The notes below the pieces were generated by a model, which did no database searches, was not told the origin of the DNA, and saw only the letters and a program-made list of their open reading frames with translations. Positions 24,701-33,500 of a stretch of 64,000 nt of DNA are shown here, in pieces. Every line of letters starts with the position of its first letter. The stretch's first letter is position 1. The DNA is from Arion vulgaris. Lineage: Eukaryota; Mollusca; Gastropoda; Stylommatophora; Arionidae. The DNA lies in contig CM036756.1 in the NCBI GenBank assembly GCA_020796225.1, positions 63,789,644 to 63,853,643 of the forward strand, given 5' to 3'. The translations under genes and the position numbers were made by a program.

Positions 24701-27537
24701 CATAAATAATGCATAAGGAATCATAGTGCAACATGACAAGAACTCAATATTGAACAGAAAGAAATCATTCAAGCTCTAGTCCCAACAGTGGATCTATTTT
24801 TAGAAAATGTATAAGGTAACCCATAAATGGATAGATGTCAGGTGGAGAGGATGTGAAAAGTAACACTGTACATGACATGACAATTCCATAGAAGATTCTG
24901 GAGGAAGAAAAACATGTTTGGCATTTATAATTAGAGTCCTTTTAACTGACTGGAAAGTAAAGTTTATTGCCTTGCCAGCAGTCCACAGTTTGAGATGCAG
25001 AAGTAGTGTTCTCAGAATACATGCAGCAATGGTATAGAATATTGTGCCAAGAAACTAAAGCTCATTTCTCTAGAACTGACAATGTTGTTGAAAATTAGAC
25101 ATACAAAAATTATCACAATCTTGGATGGCAAAGAATGCATAGTTTACTGTCAAACCTGCAACACACCAAACAAGTTTCAGAAGTAGAGTCTTCAAATACT
25201 TTTTGCTTTATAAAGTGCAGCTTAGTAAAGAAACTGAAGCTCAAAACTTCAACACAACAGATTGCAGAAAGTCGTAACAAATTCTACAACCAACTAGACA
25301 AGATTATTTAAACCTGATCAATTTGTAAGATATGAATATCATTTGAAACCATTACCTCTGGCAGTGGGCAGCATCCATATTGACCTGCTGCTATTTCGCA
25401 GCATGTATTCTCAGCTGGGCATTCAGAACCATCTTTACATTTAACTGATGCATCTACAGGTTTGGATTCTATTTTGGTAAACCAGCTCATGACATCACTA
25501 CCCTTGGTGCAGGTTCCAGCGGAGACATCACATTTGTATCCATGGGGACAACAGTGGGCATGATCAGAGCAACAGGTAGCCTGTACAGAGTATACCATAA
25601 TATTTGATAAATATAGAAATATGAGCTATTAGACAAAGATCTTTTAGTAATGAACTAATTATTTACTGGGAACTAAAAAAAGGTCTCTATTAATCATTAT
25701 TAGTTTTGTCATTATTCAAAGTTTATTGGTTTGCAAATGTTGTATGATTACCACTATAATTAAAATAGAAAACTATACGTCATATTGCAAAAGCAAACAA
25801 ATTGATATGAAAATGCACACACCCAAACAAGTGTAAATATTCAACATAAATAATGCATAAGGATTCTCATTGGTCATTTGTGGGTCACTGGATTAAATTA
25901 CAAAGCTAAACCTTAAAATACCTACAAGTACTGCATCCAGAAACTGTGGAGAGAGAGTTGAATGAGTGTGGCCTGATGTGGGAGAAGGTTGGCAGAAAGG
26001 CAGCAGAACGGCAACAGTGGAAGTCTCTTTGTGGAATCCTTATGTGTCAATCGGGACACAAAGAAGATATAGAGGTAGAATGCATTCAGAAAATAGGCAA
26101 TGTCAGTTATTGAGCTGAATAGCTAACAATTTGGGATATAATAGTCAAACTAAAGCAGCTAAAATATAACACTTTTGTTTGTGATACAGCCTACTGAGAA
26201 CCAAGCTTTGTACAATATCCTGAAGGAATCTTCTGAACTTTAGTTCTAGCCATGGTTCAAACTAGCAGATTATGTAGAGGATGACCTAGCAATAAATGTA
26301 AGACAGACTTGGGAGTGGAAAATCAACACTGAAAGATGTAATGAATTGATGGCAGAACAAAGAACCTGGCAGACATGTGCGTCATATTATTGGAGAGCAC
26401 TATTGGATGACAGAGAATGCATAATTTACTGTCAAATTTGCAACCAACCGACCAAGTTTCAGAAGTAGAGCCTTCAAATACTTGTTGATTTATAAAGTGC
26501 AGCTTAGTAAGGAAACTGAAGCTCAAATCTTCAGCACAACAGAATGCAGAAAGTCAAAACAAATTTTACAACTAACTATACTACAAGATAATTGCAAATT
26601 TTATGCAACTGAAAGATATAGATATCATTTGAAACCATTACCTCTGGCAGTGGGCAGCATCCATATTGACCTGCTGCTATTTCACAGCATGTATTCTCAG
26701 CTGGGCATTCAGAACCATCTTTACATTTAACTGATGCATCCACAGGTTTGGATGCTATTTTGGTAAACCAGCTCATGACATCAATACCCTTGGTGCAGGT
26801 TCCAGCAGAGACATCACATTTGTAGCCGTGGGGACAACAGTGGGCATGATCAGAGCAACAAGTAGCCTGTATAGAGTATATCATAATATTTGATCATTGT
26901 GGAAACATGAGCTACACAGGCAAATATCCTTTTGTCATGATCTAATTATTTACTGGGAACTATAATCGAGGTCTCTATTAATCATTATTATTTTTGTTAT
27001 TATTCAAATATTATTGGGCAGCAATAGTTGTATGATTAACACTGTTATTATAATATAAAACTATACAGCGTATTGCAAAAGCAAACAAATTGATATTCTG
27101 AAAATGAAAACTCCCAAACAAATCCTACAACCAACTAGACTACAAAGTGATTGCAAATTTGATTAAACTGAAAGATATGGATAACATTTGAAACCATTAC
27201 CTCTGGCAGTGGGCAGCATCCATATTGACCTGCTGCTATTTCACAGCATGTATTCTCAGCTGGGCATTCAGAACCATCTTTACATTTAACTGATGCATCC
27301 ACAGGTTTGGATGCTACTTTGGTAAACCAACTCATGACATCACTACCAGCACTACAAGTTCCAGTTGATACATCACAAGTGTAACCAGTAGGACAGCAAT
27401 GAATGAGGTCAGAGCAACATACAGCCTGTGACAACAAACAGAACAATTTCAAAATGTATTTAATTAATAGATATCTAAAGATAAAATATTTTTCTTTTTT
27501 CAGAATTTGGAACCCAGAAAGTTTTTTTGACTAAATC

Positions 27538-27593
<56 letters not shown>

Positions 27594-30500
27594 TAGTTTG
27601 TATCATTTATTATGAATCTTTCTTTATTTTGAAACTATATCTTATATAAATGAATACATTTTCTTACATGTAATGTGTACATTTTAAATTTTTTCTCCTA
27701 TACTGTTAAACATTATGTAGGCCTGAAAACAATTCTCCATATGGCTCTATCCTGACAACTACTTCAATCACTTCAATAGAATTGAGTTAGATATTTCCTG
27801 TATCTCTCAGTAAAATCTGTTTCAGGGTTTCTGTAGGCAATCCTTATGTACATGTCACAGTTTTTCTAAATATAATGGCTGGTAGGCATTGACTCTGATA
27901 TGCTTAGTGCATGCTCACTAATGTAAGAATATGACATTTCTACTCATCTACAGACTACTGGTTATGGATATTTTTGAGGTAATTTTGGACAGATAACGAG
28001 GTTGATTACCTTGTCTATACATTTTTAAATTGGTATCCACATTTTCTGTGTTTAAGGACAAATTGGTGTGAACAACAAAACTATAGTATAAGTGTTCTGC
28101 TACTCACACATTCAACAATCTGGAAAAAAAATCCAATCCCTTTTAGTGCAGAGATTTGCTATTCCATCCCTTTTTTTATAACTAGATTTGTGAATCTTAA
28201 CACCTTTGCCCTTTTGAGTCGATATACTGGCTAGCATAATTTTTTTAGAATGACGCAAAGCTAGTACACTTTGCAAATATAAATGTGTTCAGGAGTAAAA
28301 ACAAAATTATGAAGTGAAAGTGTTAACGAAAATATTGCATGAGTTTATTTCATTTTCAGGCAACAAAAATTTCTTCTCTGAAATGTTGCAAAAACAAAAT
28401 TGCATAATACTTCCATAATTGCAAAAAAAGTTTGTATTCAAAGATGAATTTAAAAATCGTAGAATACTTGATTATACATTGATAAATCTGCATTAATAAG
28501 AAGTTAGTTTGTTTTATTCGTGCCAAAGGTGGCACATAGGGCAGAGGTTTTAGAGCTCCATGTGATGCGGTTCGTTGCTAGCAGTTGGAGATCTTGTATG
28601 GTTTTAACATCCCAATAGTTTACTTTCCCGTAAGATTGTTCTTTGTAGAGTGGTCTTAGGTCTTCCAAGTTTTCATTTCCCAACTGGTGACCACATAAGG
28701 ACTTGTCGATTTAGTCTTTTTTCGTCAGATCTAAGAACATGATCGAAATATTTCTACCTTCATTTCCTTATAATATTTGATATGGGTTGTTGCTGTGTTC
28801 TATATCTCACTATCAATAAGACACACATGAAATTAATAGTAATAAAAAGATAATTTGACTAAATGATGCATTGGGATATAAGATTGTATTGAATAACAAA
28901 CAGAACAAAGATACACAGGAAAATGGTGTCTGAAAACTAGATTCATTATATAATACATACCGCTGGTAGAGGACAGCATCCATAGTTTCCTGTTGGCAAC
29001 AGGCAACATGTGTAAACATCTGGACAGGAACTGCCATCTGAACATACAGCATTAGCTTTGGAGACCTGATTAAAACAGTAAGGCTTAGCATTTCAGTATG
29101 TAGTCAACCTGGCATAAAGTGAACTTAGAGGGAGGTGAGAGGAGACTTATGAGAGACAGGACTGAGACTGATTTGGTGGAGAACAGATGAAGCAGATATA
29201 CACAACGTGGGCCAGATTTGGGGTACCCTGCTAGGAAGGCCATGTACTGAACCACAATCAACGGGTTATCAGCAATATCACTATTTTAGTGGTACCCTAC
29301 AGGACAACCCATTATATGACTCTGATAGTTTACAGCTTTGTCGGTCTATAGTTACAGAAAGAAGAAGATTGTGAATATGGTGAAAAATAACTACATGTGA
29401 AATGCGATGCCTACGAAAAGTTATCAACAACACCAGAAAAGACAGTTACCAACATCAGCTTAGAAAGAAAGCTGGCACAGTAACTTGCTTGAATTACATT
29501 GAGAAACAAAGAATGAAATGATGGGGCCACTTAATAAGAATGCAACCAAACTCTAATGTATACAGAGCCTCTAAATAAGAGCATCAGGAAAGAAGGTGAG
29601 AGGCAGACCATGAAAAAGATGGTTAGATGGCAAAGCAGAATCATGTCAAAGATAAAAAAATAACTATCACCCAAGTCACTAGATCAGTGCAAGACAAAAA
29701 CAGTAAACCACGACACTGGCAACAACCCAGTAACAAAAAAACCTGTGACAATACAAGAAGAAGAAGTAATCTTATCATTCATTGTTGTATTCATTATTGT
29801 ATCTCTGTAATGTGCACTGTCTACTGTAAAATGAATTTTCAATATTGTTATGTTTGATATTTAACTTACGATCTCATGCCAATTCAATAGAGGCGAGTGT
29901 ACTTCTTTAAAATTAAAAAAACCGATATTTTCATTGCAGGACCGTGCGGTATGTTTTCTCAGTTTGATGCGTCTTCAAAATGCCGCCCTTTAAATCTTTT
30001 TTCTGTTAAATAACCTTCAATTGTAATTTTTATCTTGCTGCTAATGCTGCCCCACTTACAGTACCACCTGATGCGGCCGCCTCTCTGTATCATAGCACGG
30101 CACGGTCCTGTTTCATTGTCTACATTGGAGCACACTTAGTTATTCACCGAAGTGCAATGATGACGATACAGTCATTTGATCGTCTGCGTTGTAAATTATT
30201 GAAGAATTTGAACAACAAATATGATGAGCTACCATAAGAGTTTTTGATGGTGAAAACAGGTAAATTATGTATTAGCAATAGGTAAGCAATTGTATGTACT
30301 GATTTGATGACAACAAGATTGATAAACCGCTGCAGAAGAAAAAACTACCATGTGCTCAACAGGTTGACAAATTATTATTTTTAAACTCCACAGAAACGCA
30401 TTATCTGCATGGAGACGATAAGAGATCTTAGGTAGAATCGATGCAGTTTTTTCCCCCGATCCAGAAGCACTTGAGCTCCCAGCTCTTCGGCTCGGTGCCA

Positions 30501-33500
30501 TGGACATCGAAACCCTTCGGTTCAGTGCCACGAATACAGTAAATCTGGAGAACCTGTGGCTTTTCTGCCAGCCCGCGGAATTGAACCGCACTCACAGTAG
30601 GCTTGTCATCCGTCGTCCAACGCGCTACATGCAGTTAAACTGGATCAAACGCACTAAGTAGGCCTATGTAAAAGTAAAGAACTTGTCTATATACCATAAG
30701 GTATATTGAGGAATACGATGTTAGGTTCGTATTTTTTCTGAAACAAACAGTGCACGATGAGTGATTTAACAACAGCACTCCGATCGCCTTTAGTCCTACT
30801 TTTCTCTGATATAATCAAAGTTCGTTCGTGGGGCGTTGCTGTTGAGAAAACTCCCACTAGGTGAAGATCTCGGACCTGGTACCTACAAAATAAGTTATTA
30901 ACCATTGTTCAATCTCGGCTATCGATGAACGAAGAATAGATAAATCTCACTTCAGAAAGTGGGAAAGTTATAGTAAAACTAAATCGTGTCATATGATTCT
31001 GAAAAGAGGTCACCACTAATCTCAAATAGATTACTATTTCTTATTTTCTCTTCATAGCCGAAATTTTTTATACTTGAACGTTACCAAATTAACCTTCAGT
31101 AATTTGTTCCTTAGTACGAGAAGTTAACATACGTGATATTTGATGAAATAAGTTATCAGCAATATCTCTCTCTCTCTCTAGTGAAGACGACAAGTACATG
31201 CACGTGATATTATATATTTAGAAAACTATATAGAACAACGTATAGTAGCATATGACTTTCATATTATCTAATCTAACTTCCAGCCCACAACCATACGACT
31301 GTATGCAGCTAAATCTTAAAAAAATTTTTTTGACTGGTAAAGGAACGTGCCGTCTGAAAACTAGTATCGTCTTGTAATTATAACGTATCTAATATTATAA
31401 CGTATCTATATATTATATACGTATCTAAATGTTTCTGTAAAGTAGAGCAAAGAGTAAATGTTATTTTGATACGGTTTCAAACGTTACTGTAGTGTCTGTT
31501 AAAAGAAAGAAAAAAAAATGGTCAAAGTATTCCCATTATCTCAATCCATACCAATAAATATTATAGGGGCGTTTTTATACTCAATGAGTATGGTTCGTAA
31601 AGTCGAAACAGGAACGATGAGACGAAACTGGGTGAAGATACTGGTACAGACAGAGAAATCGCCTTCATTTTTGTCCCTGGCCAAGCAGGAGTCAGTGGTA
31701 ATGAACGAGATGATAGATTGACTGGCATGGCTACAATATCAGAAGGAGCTGAAATGACATTCTTAACGCATTGAGTCTTTCCGAACAGAGGAGTTTCAGG
31801 GTTGTGAATTCCAGTCGCTGATCGGATTGAGAGAGATATGTCGATGTTGGTACAGCCCGAAAAAGAACGACATAACAAATATGCAAAAAGATTGATTAAT
31901 CACATCGAACTGCCGTGTTGGGAAGCTGGACGCTGAGGGATTTGTTGGGTCGGAGATCGGAGCACCTATGGACATGTCCGGAGTGCTATGATGATAGTCC
32001 TCTGATCCAGAGTGCTATGATGATAGTCATCTGATAACTGATTATAGGAGCGTTCAAATATGCGCTAATCACACCACTAGTCACTATATTGTCTTTTTGT
32101 ATAGAGCACCATCTTTCGCTTTGTGCTAAGCCCTTAAAGTTTTAATTGTAGCTACTAATAATAAAATAAAGATATATAACTATGATATATATTAATGTGT
32201 GATAAACACACAAACTTTGCGTGGTAAAAATATAGTGTCCCCCCCCAAAAAAAAAAGCTGCTGTCAAAACTTAATATTAGTGGTATGGAAAGAGTTAGTG
32301 CAGTGGGGTAGAGAAATGTTAGAGCCCTCACTCTCACATTACTGGGACTTAGGTATTTCTTTTTTCTAACTTTTCACGGTTCACTATCGTAGTGAGACAG
32401 GTCGCTATTTAATGGGGGTTTTAGTTGGATGCCGCATGTTTAGTTTAGTCATCTGATCATCATCACTGCACATTGAACCAATCAGTCCATAAGTGCTTCG
32501 ACCTCCTCCTCAGTATGTCTTTCAATGTGTGACAACTAACGATACTGGTTCTTTGTTGGTTTACTATTCTTTTTTGGCTACCCGTAAAGTGCTCTTGTCT
32601 AGATATACCACATGTGACTTGGTATTATTGCAGTCTAGGATGCTGCATGTACAAAAGCTCAATGTTACAATTGTGTGATGAAATAAAATTATCAGAATAA
32701 TCATCAACTGATATACGTTTAACCTATTCTATACCCTGAATGGGACTGAGCTCTGACCACGATTATTCAGTGTTGAATATTATCAATATTGTAGAGTCAT
32801 GTGGTATGTGTATTCAGTAGTATTAAGTATCAACTGTAGCGTTTGAGCAATAATGATTAGGTTCGTATGAGTTAGTGTGTTATAAATCTGATTCCGCCAT
32901 GTCCTTGTCAAAGCATATCAATATATTCGAACCACAGCTACGAGCTATTATATACATATCGATGAAATAGTTGGAAATTAATTTCTCATGTGTTAGATTC
33001 GTGTAGTACTGCACAATGAAATTTTAGTAGTGAATGAATTTTTGAACACAATGTGATTCACAAAGTACATTTAGGGAATAAACTTGTATAATCTCGAATT
33101 GAATAGTATACGAAAATAACGCAAGTCTTGTGCCATCGTGAAATTTTACTGCAGTCGCATAGAGTTTGAGATGTGCTACAAAAAAATGGGTAATTAAAAT
33201 CAACAAATGAAATGAGATTGACAGTCATATCTGGAATGGTCCGTTATCTTGACATGGCAGGTTGATTAAACATCCTTGATGATGGGATGTTGACGAACTT
33301 AGTCCTTAGATGTTTAGTATGACACGATTATACAATATAATATATTTATAACGTTAGAGTGGTATGTGTATTTAGTGCTATATATTATCAGTGTCCTTCC
33401 TTTCGCTCGCTTGAAATATTGTCTATATATTTAATGTTGTCTCTTCTATAAACTGAAGTCTTTTGTAGCTCACACAGAGGTCCGTGTAGTTTTCTGTCGA

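Larger units (their letters stand above)
3730..27200 (-). repeat. Tandem array of about 1.13 kb granulin-exon units
   Basis: Each unit contains one 225-base exon and about 900 bases of intron. Start-to-start spacings include 1132, 1130, 1138, 1140 and 1105 bases where no mobile element intervenes. Introns share recurrent blocks, such as the CTACAACTAACTAGACTACA block near each donor and GATACAGCCTACTGAGAACC. Exons and introns are similar enough to align by eye, indicating recent duplication or concerted evolution. Some units (starting near 6700, 8400, 11400, 14600, 24700) carry a different intron subtype from the 15.5-23.9 kb units. Confidence 0.9.
27426..28960 (-). other. Intron 2 of the progranulin gene
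   Basis: 1,535 bases of intron. Contains a pure TA tract (27541-27585), two LINE end fragments (27715-27870 and 28505-28790, minus strand) and a TTAA-flanked piggyBac-like MITE (28201-28322). The remainder is AT-rich sequence with no coding signal. Confidence 0.6.

Noticed and set aside
5984..27452. Each granulin ORF as a separate small gene starting at MVYSVQ
   Set aside because: The MVYSVQ codons are the intronic acceptor TCTGTACAG; one cassette lacks the ATG yet keeps both splice sites, and none has a signal peptide.
27541..27585. TA run as a promoter TATA region
   Set aside because: It lies inside intron 2 of a minus-strand gene and is a simple microsatellite.
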